Positions 14,845-23,583 of a stretch of DNA of 64,000 nt are shown here, piece after piece. Numbering within the stretch: position 1 is the first letter of the stretch; each line of letters starts with the position of its first letter. The stretch covers positions 1 through 64,000 of the forward strand of contig WHST01000005.1 of NCBI GenBank assembly GCA_009379955.1, given 5' to 3'. The stretch comes from Streptosporangiales bacterium. Its GTDB lineage: Bacteria > Actinomycetota > Actinomycetes > Streptosporangiales > WHST01. A program made the position numbers and the translations under genes. A model generated the notes under the pieces. It made no database searches. It had not been told where the DNA came from and was given only the letters and a program-made list of their open reading frames with translations.

Positions 14845-15852
14845 TCACACCCGACGCCTGCGCGACGTCTGCGACGGGTTCTCGCCGAATCTCCTGCGGT
14901 AGGCGCCGGCGAACCGGCCGAGGTGGAAGAACCCCCACTCCGTCGCGATCCGCGAGATCGACCGCTCGTCGGCGGCGGTCGTGAGCAGGGTGTGCCTGGC
15001 GCGGTCCAGCCGCATGTCACGCAGATGCCGACCGGGCGATGTGCCCGTCTGCCGCCGGAACGCGAGCTGGAGTGATCGTTCGCTGACTCCGACCCGTTCG
15101 GCGATCGTCGCCACCGTGAGGCGGGCACCCGGCTCGGAGCGCATGATCTCGACGGCGCCCGCGACCGTACGACTCGACGCCGAAGGGACGCCGTCGAGCA
15201 GGGCACTGGAGTAACTGTGCGGCTGAGCCAGCAGCAACGTGGTCATCACCGTCTGCTCCAGCTCTGCCGTCACGAACGGCGACTGCCCTCCGACGGGGAC
15301 ACGTTCCGCGACGTCGACCAGCGTCTGGGCCACGCCGCCCCAGCTCGCCCCGGTCCGGCGCACCGACATCTCGGGTGCGAACCGGATCCGGTGGTCGACG
15401 CTGCGTCCGAGCATCCGGGACAGATGCCGCTCGAGCGCCGCACGACGGATCGTCACGCAGAGCACCGTGTGATCGGCAGTCCACCGCATCGTGGACCCGT
15501 CCGTGGTCGAGAAGACCGCGGCGGTCGACGTCGACGAATGGAACCGAGCGCCGGCATAGTTGACGTCCGCATGACCGGAAAGCGGCAGGTTGACCGCATA
15601 GATGTCCGACAGGGGCCCCGCCGTCACCTGCAGCTCCACCCCGTACGAGAAGTAGGCGACCATCACATCCCGCCACCGCCTGGCGTTGACCCGCGCGGCG
15701 AAGCCGGCCGCGCCGGCCGGCAGGGTCAGGCGGTGCGGCGCGAGCAGGCCGGTCGCGCCCACCACCGCGGCCTCGGGATCACCGGTCGCGAAGACGAGGT
15801 GCTGCGACAGTGGCACTCCACCGCGCCAGTGGAGTGCGCCGTTGCTCCCCAC
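14845..15852 (-). CDS. AraC family transcriptional regulator
   Basis: A 335-residue regulator. Residues ~50-200 form an AraC-binding-like sensor domain (MVAYFSYGVELQV, NLPLSGHADV, FSTTDGSTMRW). The last ~100 residues are a double helix-turn-helix: LTVATIAERVGVSERSLQLAFRR and ISRIATEWGFFHLGRFAGAYRRRFGE. The layout fits regulators responding to small aromatics or acids. It sits 115 bp upstream of the MetE-like gene on the same strand and 98 bp from the end of the dehydrogenase gene. The inducer is unknown. Confidence 0.88.
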   Translation of the reverse strand: MGSNGALHWRGGVPLSQHLVFATGDPEAAVVGATGLLAPHRLTLPAGAAGFAARVNARRWRDVMVAYFSYGVELQVTAGPLSDIYAVNLPLSGHADVNYAGARFHSSTSTAAVFSTTDGSTMRWTADHTVLCVTIRRAALERHLSRMLGRSVDHRIRFAPEMSVRRTGASWGGVAQTLVDVAERVPVGGQSPFVTAELEQTVMTTLLLAQPHSYSSALLDGVPSASSRTVAGAVEIMRSEPGARLTVATIAERVGVSERSLQLAFRRQTGTSPGRHLRDMRLDRARHTLLTTAADERSISRIATEWGFFHLGRFAGAYRRRFGENPSQTSRRRRV

Positions 15853-15949
15853 GCCAGGCTCCTTCGACGAGAACGTCCCTCCGGGAGCGTACCGCCGGGT
15901 GACACGCCAGGTTCCTTCGAGCCGGTGGCCTCACCGGGGACGTGGAGGG

Positions 15950-17071
15950 TCAGCCGTCGGGGGACGGTTCACGGACGTCTCCTGTCGGCTCATCGGCGAG
16001 GTGGTCGATGATCGCCGCGGTCACGTCCTCGGTACCGCTCGTCCCCCCGAGATCGGGTGGCAGGTGTCCGGCTGCGGCGCACGCCTCGATCGCCCTGTCG
16101 ACGCGGGCGGCGTCGTCGGGCAGCCCGAGATGCCGCAGCATCAACGCCGCGCTCCCGATGGCCCCGATCGGGTTGGCGACACCCTTGCCGGCGATGTCCG
16201 GTGCGCTGCCGTGCACCGGCTCGAACATGCTCGGGGTCTGCCGCTCCGGGTTGAGGTTCGCGCTCGCCGCCAGGCCCAGACTGCCCGCGAGGGCGCTGCC
16301 GAGGTCGGAGAGGATGTCACCGTTCAGGTTGGAGGCGACCACCACCGACAACGACTCCGGCTGCAGGACGAAGCGGGCCGCCATGGCGTCGACCAGGCAG
16401 CTGTCGGCGGCGACGTCGGGGTAGTCCGCGCTCACCCGCTCGAACACCTCGTCCCACAGCACCATGCCGTACTGCTGGGCGTTGCTCTTCGTCACGCTGG
16501 TCACCTTCCGCGACGACCGCGTGCGGGCGAGGTCGAAGGCGTGGCGGATGATGCGCTCGCACCCGAAGTCGGTGAACAGCGCGGACTGCACGGCGACCTC
16601 GCGACCGGGACCCCGCGCCGACAGGTTGCGTCCGCCGATCCCGGCGTACTCGCCCTCACTGTTCTCGCGGACGACGACCCAGTCGAGCACCGCGTCGTCG
16701 GCCTTCCGCAGCGGGCTCGTGACGCCTGGCAGGAACCGGATCGGGCGGATGTTCGCCCACTGGTCCAGCCCCTGGCAGATCGCCAGGCGCAGGCCCCACA
16801 GGCTCACGTGATCGGGGACCGACCTCCAACCGACCGCACCGAAGTACACCGCGTCGAAGGTCCGCAGCCGCGCCAACCCGTCCTCGGCCATCATCCGACC
16901 GGTGCGGGCGTAGTAGTCGGATCCCCACGGGAACTCGCCCCACTCGAAGGTGAACCGGCCGTCGGACGCGTTCGCCAGGGCGTCGAGAACGGTGCGACCG
17001 GAGGCGACGACCTCGGGCCCGATGCCGTCGCCGGGGATCACGGCCACCCGGATGGTTCGTGTGGAGTCCAC
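15950..17071 (-). CDS. Tartrate/D-malate dehydrogenase-like (isocitrate/isopropylmalate dehydrogenase family)
   Basis: A 373-residue decarboxylating dehydrogenase. It shows the VIPGDGIGPEVV nucleotide region, WGSDYYARTGRMM, NSEGEYAGIGG, SVTKSNAQQYGM, VASNLNGDILSDLGSALAG and PVHGSAPDIAGKGVANPIG. The NSEGEYAG and DYY segments are those of tartrate dehydrogenase/D-malate dehydrogenase (TtuC/DmlA) rather than isopropylmalate dehydrogenase. The GTG start at 17071 has AGGAG about 8 nt upstream; an in-frame leader to 17203 has no such site. It lies 154 bp downstream of the LysR regulator and near two enolase-superfamily dehydratases, fitting hydroxy-dicarboxylate breakdown. Confidence 0.82.
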   Translation of the reverse strand: MDSTRTIRVAVIPGDGIGPEVVASGRTVLDALANASDGRFTFEWGEFPWGSDYYARTGRMMAEDGLARLRTFDAVYFGAVGWRSVPDHVSLWGLRLAICQGLDQWANIRPIRFLPGVTSPLRKADDAVLDWVVVRENSEGEYAGIGGRNLSARGPGREVAVQSALFTDFGCERIIRHAFDLARTRSSRKVTSVTKSNAQQYGMVLWDEVFERVSADYPDVAADSCLVDAMAARFVLQPESLSVVVASNLNGDILSDLGSALAGSLGLAASANLNPERQTPSMFEPVHGSAPDIAGKGVANPIGAIGSAALMLRHLGLPDDAARVDRAIEACAAAGHLPPDLGGTSGTEDVTAAIIDHLADEPTGDVREPSPDG

Positions 17072-17225
17072 GAAGATGCTCCTGTTCCGCACCTGCGCGG
17101 TCGAGTGCCGGCCGCATCCTGGTGCCCGATCAACTTCCCGATTCAACGGGCCCTCGGCCTCGCGTGTCCAAGACGAAGGGCCGATCCGGCAAGTAGCGAG
17201 CACCTATAGGTCGGCCCGAACACTG

Positions 17226-18098
17226 CTAACCCACGGCGACGTTCAGGAACGCCTCCGCCGCCGGGGTGAGCCTGGCCCTGCGGTGCGCCAGGTAGATCTG
17301 CAGGAAGGACGTCGGCTCCAGTGGCACGACCCGCAGCGCGAACTTGCGCGAGAGCGATGTCCACGCCTCGGTCATGACAGCCACCCCGACGCCCTCAAGG
17401 ACCAACGGGAGGATCGCCTCGCGGTGCTCGACCTCCACGGCGATGCGCACGTCGACTCCCTGCGCACTGATCGTGTCGACGACCTGCCGTTGTCCGGTCC
17501 CGTGCTGCACGACGATCAGGTCGGTCCCTGCCAGGTCGGCCGCGGTGACGCTCGCCTTGTTCCCGAGCGGGTGGTCCGGCCGCATGATGAGAACGAATCG
17601 CTGTTCCTGCAGCAGGTGCAGTTCGATACCGGCGGCCTGGACCGGCTGCGGTGTCCCCAGCAGTCCGAGCTGTGCCACGCCGGTCCTGACCGCGTCGATC
17701 ACCCCACCGGGTGTGAACTCGGCGAGGACCCTCACCGACACGTCTGGGTACCGTTCACTGAAGCGGCCGATGATGCTGGTCAACGGCTCGACGGCCGGCG
17801 TGGGCATGCAGGCGATGTCCACCTCGCCGGCGGTCAGTCCCTTGAGCGAGTCGATGGCCGCCCTCGCGGTGTCGACGTCTCGCAGCACCTGCCGCGCCGG
17901 CTGGATCAACGCGCGACCGGCATCGGTCAGCACGACCCGCCGTCCGATGCGGTGGAACAGCATGACCCCGAGATGGCGTTCGAGCCCGCGGATGGCCTGT
18001 GACAACGACGGCTGGGCAAGGTGGAGGTGTTTCGCCGCCCGGTTGAATCCGGCATGGTCGACGATGGCCAGGAAGTACTCCAGCTGACGGACGTCCAT
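17226..18098 (-). CDS. LysR family transcriptional regulator
   Basis: A 290-residue LTTR. The N-terminal winged helix is MDVRQLEYFLAIVDHAGF, RAAKHLHLAQPSLSQAIRGLE and FHRIGRRVVLTDAGR. Residues ~90-290 are the two-lobed effector domain. ATG 18098 is the natural family start. It is divergent from the enolase-superfamily gene at 18224 and upstream of the TtuC-like gene on its own strand, so it probably controls both arms in response to a dicarboxylic sugar acid. Confidence 0.9.
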   Translation of the reverse strand: MDVRQLEYFLAIVDHAGFNRAAKHLHLAQPSLSQAIRGLERHLGVMLFHRIGRRVVLTDAGRALIQPARQVLRDVDTARAAIDSLKGLTAGEVDIACMPTPAVEPLTSIIGRFSERYPDVSVRVLAEFTPGGVIDAVRTGVAQLGLLGTPQPVQAAGIELHLLQEQRFVLIMRPDHPLGNKASVTAADLAGTDLIVVQHGTGQRQVVDTISAQGVDVRIAVEVEHREAILPLVLEGVGVAVMTEAWTSLSRKFALRVVPLEPTSFLQIYLAHRRARLTPAAEAFLNVAVG

Positions 18099-18125
18099 GC
18101 GCGCCCTTCCCGGATCCCGGACCGA

Positions 18126-18138
18126 TAGGCGCAGCCTA
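18126..18138. promoter_or_regulatory. Candidate LysR operator (TAGG-N5-CCTA)
   Basis: A short interrupted dyad TAGGCGCAGCCTA lies in the 125-bp gap between the divergent LysR gene and the enolase-superfamily gene. This is where LysR-type regulators normally bind. A related palindrome ACCTATAGGT occurs at about 17202-17211, in front of the TtuC-like gene. The assignment is inference from position and symmetry. Confidence 0.4.
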
Positions 18139-18223
18139 CTTGTCGGGTAGCGAAGTCTTGTTGGACCTCCGCTCCCGCGGGATGCAGAGTTCCTTCCATG
18201 ACTGCCCACAGGCGAGCGAACCG

Positions 18224-19339
18224 ATGAAGATCAAGGACATCCGCGCCAGCGTCCACACGACGTCGATCAGCGTGCCCCTGCTCGCCGAGAGGATCAGCGG
18301 CTATGGGCGCGAGGAGCAGCGGGAGTTCGTGTTCTGCGAGGTGGAGACCGACGACGGCTTGACCGGCATCGCTCTCACCGGTCACTTCCTCGTCCGCTCC
18401 GTGGTGGCCGCCGTGGTCGACCACTTCCTTCCCGTGCTGCGGGACATGGACGTGCGGGACATCGAGGCCATCCACGAGCGGGTGTCGAAGAAGCTCAACC
18501 CGCGCGCGATGACCGGCGTGGTGTCCAGCGCACTGTCGCTGGTGGACATCGCGTTGTGGGACATCCACGGCAAGGCCGTCGGTCGCTCGGTCGCGGGCCT
18601 GCTCGGGGGCGCCCGCAGCGAGGTCGGTTGCTACGTCACGTTCGGATTCCCCCAGTACGACCGGGAGCAGCTGGCCGCGGCCGCGCGACTGCATGTCGAC
18701 GCCGGCTTCACCGGACTGAAGCTCGTCGTGGGCGTCGACAAGGGCGGCTGGCGGGAGGACGCGGCACGCGTTCGCGCGGTGCGTGAGGAGGTCGGCGACG
18801 GCGTCGACATCATGATCGACGCCAACTACCTCTTCCGCCCGATCGACGCGCTGTGCCTGTGCCGGGCGATCGAGGACTGCGACATCACCTGGTTCGAGGA
18901 GCCGTTGCACCAGAACGACGCACGCGCCATGGCCGACCTGCGCACCCGTACGTCGATCCCGCTCGCCGCCGGACAGATGGAAGGGCATCGCTGGCGGCTG
19001 CGCGAGCTGGTCGAGCACCAGGCGGTCGACGTCCTGCAGCCCAATGTCTGCTACGGCGGCGGCTACACCGAGGCGCGGAAGGCCGCGCACCTCGCGCAGG
19101 TCTACAACCTGCCGATCGCCAACGGCGGTGGCTGGCCACACTTCAACATGCACACGATGGCGGGCCTGACGAACGGTTGGCTGGTCGAGTGGCACCTCGG
19201 CATGGTGCAGGTCGGTGAGCTGCTCTTCCCCGACGCCCCCAGGCCGGTCGGCGGCACCATCGCCATCCCGGAGCGGCCCGGCCTCGGACTGGAGGTCGAC
19301 CGGGAGGCGTTGCGTGCGTCGCGGGTGGCGAACACCTGA
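18224..19339 (+). CDS. Mandelate racemase/muconate lactonizing enzyme family protein (enolase superfamily)
   Basis: A 371-residue enolase-superfamily enzyme. The N-terminal capping domain is followed by a barrel with LKLVVGVDKG (a single Lys on the usual KxK strand), the metal ligands in MIDANYLF, WFEEPLHQND and AAGQMEGH, and a catalytic-type His in GGWPHFNMH. It is expected to abstract the alpha-proton of a carboxylate (racemase, epimerase or dehydratase). Proximity to the TarD- and TtuC-like genes suggests an acid-sugar substrate. ATG 18224 is preferred over in-frame starts from 18140, which fall in the regulator's intergenic region. The next gene follows after 38 bp. Confidence 0.85.
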   Translation: MKIKDIRASVHTTSISVPLLAERISGYGREEQREFVFCEVETDDGLTGIALTGHFLVRSVVAAVVDHFLPVLRDMDVRDIEAIHERVSKKLNPRAMTGVVSSALSLVDIALWDIHGKAVGRSVAGLLGGARSEVGCYVTFGFPQYDREQLAAAARLHVDAGFTGLKLVVGVDKGGWREDAARVRAVREEVGDGVDIMIDANYLFRPIDALCLCRAIEDCDITWFEEPLHQNDARAMADLRTRTSIPLAAGQMEGHRWRLRELVEHQAVDVLQPNVCYGGGYTEARKAAHLAQVYNLPIANGGGWPHFNMHTMAGLTNGWLVEWHLGMVQVGELLFPDAPRPVGGTIAIPERPGLGLEVDREALRASRVANT

Positions 19340-19377
19340 CGACCCGCGCACCTGACGACCCCACTCGGAGGAGAGAC

Positions 19378-20568
19378 ATGGTCACCATCGTGGACGTCCG
19401 TGACGTCGTCGTCCCGATCCGGTCGCACCTCCGCAACGCCTACATCGACTTCAGCACGATGACGGTCTCCGTCGTCGCGTTGGTGACAGACGTCGTCCGC
19501 GACGGACGTCCCGTGGTCGGCTTCGGCTTCAACTCCAACGGTCGCTACGCCCCGCAGGGCTTGCTGCGCGAGCGTTTCGTCCCACGCCTCCTCGAGGCCG
19601 CCCGTACCGAACCTGCGACGCTGCTCGACGAGTCCGAGACGAACCTGGACCCCGCGGCGATCTGGCAGGTCCTGATGCGGAACGAGAAGCCCGGTGGCCA
19701 CGGGGAGCGGTCGGTGGCGGTCGGTGTGCTGGACATGGCCGTCTGGGACGCCACCGCGAAGATCGCACGACTGCCACTGTGGCGCCTGCTCGCCGACCGG
19801 ACGAACGGCGGCGAGGTCACCGAGGAGGTCTTCGTCTACGCGGCCGGCGGTTACTACCACCCCGGCGCGACGTACGCCGCGCTCACCGACGAGATGCGCT
19901 CCTACCTCGATCGAGGCTACTCGACGCTCAAGATGAAGATCGGCGGCGCGCCTCTCGACGAGGACCTGCGCCGCATCGAGGCCGTGGTGGAAGGCGTGCT
20001 CGGCGGCGATGCCGGCCGGCTGGCCGTGGACGCCAACGGTCGCTTCGATCTCAACACCGCGATCCACTACGCCGATGCGCTCGGGCCGCTGGGTCTGCGG
20101 TGGTACGAGGAGCCAGGTGATCCGCTGGACTACCGCCTGCAGAGCGTCCTCGCCGACTGCTACGCCGGGCCGATGGCCACCGGCGAGAACCTCTTCAGCC
20201 ATGCCGATGCCCGCAACCTGATCCGGTACGGCGGAATGCGTGCCGACAGGGACGTCCTGCAGTTCGACCCGGCACTGTCCTACGGACTGGTGGAGTATCT
20301 CCGCACTCTCGACATGCTCGGCGCGCACGGTTGGTCCCGGCAGCGTTGCATTCCGCACGGCGGCCATCAGATGGCCCTGAACATCGCGGCGGGGCTCGGA
20401 CTCGGTGGCTGCGAGTCCTACCCGGACGTCTTCGAGCCGTTCAACGGTTTCGCCGACCACCTCGCCGTCGACGACTCGCGTGTCGGCCTACCGGACGACC
20501 CCGGCCTGGCGCTGGAGCGGAAGCAGGAGTTGTACCGCACGGTCCTCAGGCCGCTCGCCGACGGTTGA
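19378..20568 (+). CDS. D-tartrate dehydratase-like enolase-superfamily enzyme
   Basis: A 396-residue enolase-superfamily protein close in pattern to D(-)-tartrate dehydratase (TarD), which converts tartrate to oxaloacetate. Key elements are the STLKMKIGGAPL catalytic KxK, VDANGRFDL, WYEEPGDPLDY and ATGENLFSH metal ligands, the CIPHGGHQMAL histidine loop and the terminal FEPFNGFADHL. AGGAGAG precedes the ATG. With the preceding MR/MLE-type gene, the LysR regulator and the TtuC-like dehydrogenase it forms a probable tartrate or related hydroxy-diacid catabolic locus. Confidence 0.8.
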   Translation: MVTIVDVRDVVVPIRSHLRNAYIDFSTMTVSVVALVTDVVRDGRPVVGFGFNSNGRYAPQGLLRERFVPRLLEAARTEPATLLDESETNLDPAAIWQVLMRNEKPGGHGERSVAVGVLDMAVWDATAKIARLPLWRLLADRTNGGEVTEEVFVYAAGGYYHPGATYAALTDEMRSYLDRGYSTLKMKIGGAPLDEDLRRIEAVVEGVLGGDAGRLAVDANGRFDLNTAIHYADALGPLGLRWYEEPGDPLDYRLQSVLADCYAGPMATGENLFSHADARNLIRYGGMRADRDVLQFDPALSYGLVEYLRTLDMLGAHGWSRQRCIPHGGHQMALNIAAGLGLGGCESYPDVFEPFNGFADHLAVDDSRVGLPDDPGLALERKQELYRTVLRPLADG

Positions 20569-20610
20569 GCCGTCGCGCCGTCGGCACGACCGACACGGCG
20601 CGGCCGGACG

Positions 20611-21348
20611 TCAGGTCGGAATCGTGTCGGACGTCCCGCACTGCCAGATCGTGAGCCGCCAGAACAGGCGACTGCCGCGGCGGCTCAGTCGGATCACTCC
20701 GTCGGAGATCAGCCTGGCGACCTCCGCGACGCGGGTGACCGCCTCGGGTAGCGGGAAGTCACGGCTCGCGGCTTCGCGCATGTGGTCGCCGAACACGCGC
20801 TTGGCCGCCCGGAGAACGGCCGGTTCGTCCTGCAGGGTGGCGGTCGGCAGGTAGACGCGTCCGGCGGGGGCAAGGTGATCTCGGATCTTGGCGAGCATCG
20901 CCACCGGCAGCTCGGCACCGGTCGGGCCGCCTCCGCGGCCGTCGGGGAACCAGCCGGACGCGCGGGCCACGACATCGGGTATCCCGCTGATGTCGGCGAT
21001 CACGACGTCGGCACGGACATCAGGGACCGGTTCGAACAGCGAGCCACGCCGGAACTCGACGATCTCGGCCATGCCGAGCCGCTTCGCGTTCCTGGTGGCA
21101 CAGTCGACCGCGGCCTGTGACACATCGGACCCGATCACCCGACCGGCGCCGAGCTCGACCGCGGCGAAGCTCAGGACTCCACACCCACATCCGGCGTCCA
21201 GCACCGTGTCTCCGGGACGGATCCGCATCGCGTCACCCAGCACCCGGGTCGTGCTGCTCGGCGGGAACACCCCCTCGTCCACCGCCAGCGTGAACTGACC
21301 CCCAGCGCCCTTCCACGTATAAGACCGGTCCTCGCCCACTTGACACAC
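20611..21348 (-). CDS. SAM-dependent methyltransferase (PrmA/HemK-like fold)
   Basis: A 245-residue class I methyltransferase with motif I VLDAGCGCGVLSFAAVELG, an acidic post-I residue (IGSDVS) and VVIADISG in place of a clean NPPY. It has an N-terminal substrate-binding stretch of ~40 residues (YTWKGAGGQFTL). It is the fourth gene of the leftward senA-senB-MFS-methyltransferase run, only 24 bp after the transporter, so it probably acts on the same small molecule. It is not EgtD (too short, different motifs). The start is GTG 21348 or 21339, with GGAGG close by. Confidence 0.75.
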   Translation of the reverse strand: MCQVGEDRSYTWKGAGGQFTLAVDEGVFPPSSTTRVLGDAMRIRPGDTVLDAGCGCGVLSFAAVELGAGRVIGSDVSQAAVDCATRNAKRLGMAEIVEFRRGSLFEPVPDVRADVVIADISGIPDVVARASGWFPDGRGGGPTGAELPVAMLAKIRDHLAPAGRVYLPTATLQDEPAVLRAAKRVFGDHMREAASRDFPLPEAVTRVAEVARLISDGVIRLSRRGSRLFWRLTIWQCGTSDTIPT

Positions 21349-21372
21349 ATCCCTCCAGTGCTGCCTTCGACG

Positions 21373-22584
21373 TTACTCCCTGCCGCGCCGGCTCAGTGCC
21401 ACGGCCACGAGGACGCCGGAGGCGAGCGGCACCAGCATCAGGATGTGCAGCGCCGTCGAGGTGCCGAGCCGGTCGCTGAGCTGGCCGATCAGCAGGGCTC
21501 CGGCGACGAAGCCCATGTCGCGCCAGAACCGGTAGTGACCGATGCGGGAGGCGTGCAGGAGGGCGGTGTCGCCGGCGGCCGCGATCAGGACCGGGTAGGT
21601 GAGCGCGGTGCCGGCGCCGAGCAGGATCAACCCGGCCAGCCAACCGCCGAACCCGCTGGACAGCGCGACGATGCCCAGGCCGACGGCCTGGACGAGCATG
21701 CCGCTGATGATCGCCCCGCGTCGGCCGAAACGGTCGCTGGCCGCACCGGTGAACGGCTGGAGGACGGCCCAGCTGGCCGGATAGGCGGCGGCGAGGACGG
21801 CAACGGTGGCCACGGGGAGGCCGTGTGCGTGGAAGTACGTGGGGAGCAGGCCCCACACGAGGGTGTCGCCGAGCTTGACGACGAACCCGGCCTGGCAGAG
21901 CCCACCGAAGGCGAAGCGGGTGCCGGGGATCGCCGGCGACGGGTCGTACCGCGGCGGCTGCAGCGAGAAGAGGGTCTGCTGGCCCAGCCACCAGGCGGTC
22001 GCGAGCCCGGCGAGCACGAACGCCTCGCCGAGGAGGAACGGGGCCACCCGTGGTCCCATGGACGCGGCGATGGCGCCGCTCGCGTACGCCAGCACGGCGG
22101 TCCCGCCGTAACCTGCGAACTCGTTGATGCCCACCGCGAGCCCGCTGCGCTGCTTTCCCGAGACGTCCACCTTCATGAAGATCGAGGTGGACCAGCAGAT
22201 GCCCTGCTGTGCGCCCAGCAGGAGGTTCGCGACGATCACCCAGCTCCACGACGGCGCGAACGCGATCAGCAGCGGAACCGGGAGGCCGAGGAGCCAGCCG
22301 CCGAGCAGCAGGCGACGCCGGCCGAACCGGTCGGCGAGCCGTCCGGCGACGAAGTTGGCCGGCGCCTTGGTCAGTCCGAAGGCCAGGATGAACGACAACG
22401 TGGAGGTGGCCGAGGCGATCCCGAACTCGCTCTTGGCGATCAGCGGGAGCACCGTGCGTTCCGTGCCCCACAGGGCGCCGACGAAGGCGACCTGGGCGAC
22501 GAGGAGCAGGAACCTGGCCATGTTGGGCCTGATGCCCGGCGGTGTGCTCACCGGTTCGGTGGTGGATCGTTCCGTGGCTCCCAC
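21373..22584 (-). CDS. Major facilitator superfamily transporter
   Basis: A 403-residue 12-helix MFS carrier. Motif A-like loops occur twice (GRLADRFGRRR after helix 2 and AASDRFGRRG after helix 8), as in drug/H+ antiporters. The C-terminus is short and basic (SRRGRE). It sits 36 bp downstream of the SenB-type gene and 24 bp before the methyltransferase on the same strand. That makes it a candidate exporter or importer for the selenium compound or its precursor. This is inference; no sen-linked function is known to me for this carrier. Confidence 0.85.
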   Translation of the reverse strand: MGATERSTTEPVSTPPGIRPNMARFLLLVAQVAFVGALWGTERTVLPLIAKSEFGIASATSTLSFILAFGLTKAPANFVAGRLADRFGRRRLLLGGWLLGLPVPLLIAFAPSWSWVIVANLLLGAQQGICWSTSIFMKVDVSGKQRSGLAVGINEFAGYGGTAVLAYASGAIAASMGPRVAPFLLGEAFVLAGLATAWWLGQQTLFSLQPPRYDPSPAIPGTRFAFGGLCQAGFVVKLGDTLVWGLLPTYFHAHGLPVATVAVLAAAYPASWAVLQPFTGAASDRFGRRGAIISGMLVQAVGLGIVALSSGFGGWLAGLILLGAGTALTYPVLIAAAGDTALLHASRIGHYRFWRDMGFVAGALLIGQLSDRLGTSTALHILMLVPLASGVLVAVALSRRGRE

Positions 22585-22620
22585 GCGCTCGTCCTCTTCT
22601 CGTCGCAGCGGTCTGTGCGT

Positions 22621-23583
22621 TCATGCCCCGCCGGTCGGCAGGTCGGCGAGCAGCCCGCGCCAGGCGTCCCGTTCGCGCGCGGGATCGACCAGCCCGCCCA
22701 GGGACGCGCAACGCTCGACCAGGTCGTCGTACCGGCCCTCCTCGTTGCGTTCCACCAGATCGAGCAGCCGCGCCAGGGCCTCGGCGTCGCCGACCGGGAA
22801 GTAGCCCGGGTAGTCGTCTCCCAGCAGGCCGACGGATCCCGGGATGTGCGAGGAGACGACAGGCACGCCGGCCGCGAGTGCTTCGGAGACGACGTTGGCG
22901 CCACCCTCGTGCAGCGAGGTGAGCGCGAGCACCCGGCTGCGGGCGAGCACCCGCAACGCCTCGTCCCTGGGCAGCGGACCGAGCCAGTCGTACCGGGGGT
23001 TGCGTGCGGACTCGGCGGACGCCTCGGCGGTGAGCTCGTCGGTGTAGGCCGCGCCGGCGTGGGTGACCCGGATCCTGGACGCGGTGGGCAGCAGACGCAC
23101 CGCGGCGGCCAGGCGCAGCGGGTCCTTGACCGGCCGCAGGTGGGCCAGGAAGGCGACCTCGAAGCAGTCGGATCTGGGTCGCTGCCGGGGAATCGGCGGA
23201 ACCGCCTGCGTGATCACCCGGGTGCGCGGACGCAGGGCGTCGGGCAGCTGGGCCGCGCCGGCCGGTTGCAGCACGACCAGCCGCGCGGCGGCGGCCAGCA
23301 CCGCCAGGTCGACGCCCGCGGTCTCGAGGTCCGGGTAGAGGTCGGTGCCCGTGAGGGCGACGATCACCGTGCCCTCCGGGCAGGCGGCCCGGAAGTCCCG
23401 CACCGCGGACGCGCTCTTGCGCGCGTGCAGTGCGACGAGCACGTCGTACGGTCTGCCGTCGTACGCGTGCATCGGGGTGACCCGATGACCCAGGTCACGC
23501 AGGATCGCCGCCCACCGCATCGCCGTGACGGCGTTCCCGTGCACCGTGGTCGATGACGGGTAGGCGAGCGCAATCGTCGTCAC
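22621..23583 (-). CDS. senB: SenB-type selenosugar synthase (glycosyltransferase, TIGR04348-like)
   Basis: A 320-residue GT4-like glycosyltransferase. N-terminal features include ALAYPSSTTVHGNAVTAMRW and VALHARKSASAVR; the C-terminal half has VAFLAHLRPVKDPLRLA and LTSLHEGGANVVSEALAAG. In selenoneine clusters SenB couples UDP-sugar and selenophosphate to a 1-seleno-sugar. I assign it from the family pattern plus adjacency to the EgtB-like SenA and SelD. The start is GTG 23583, overlapping the upstream gene's stop by 4 bases (GTGA). Alternative starts out to 24090 would run through the SenA gene and are not credible. Confidence 0.78.
   Translation of the reverse strand: MTTIALAYPSSTTVHGNAVTAMRWAAILRDLGHRVTPMHAYDGRPYDVLVALHARKSASAVRDFRAACPEGTVIVALTGTDLYPDLETAGVDLAVLAAAARLVVLQPAGAAQLPDALRPRTRVITQAVPPIPRQRPRSDCFEVAFLAHLRPVKDPLRLAAAVRLLPTASRIRVTHAGAAYTDELTAEASAESARNPRYDWLGPLPRDEALRVLARSRVLALTSLHEGGANVVSEALAAGVPVVSSHIPGSVGLLGDDYPGYFPVGDAEALARLLDLVERNEEGRYDDLVERCASLGGLVDPARERDAWRGLLADLPTGGA

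Noticed and set aside
21340-23556. A 738-codon open frame on the + strand
   Set aside because: It is antisense to the MFS and SenB genes, with low-complexity Arg/Gly-rich translation and no motifs.
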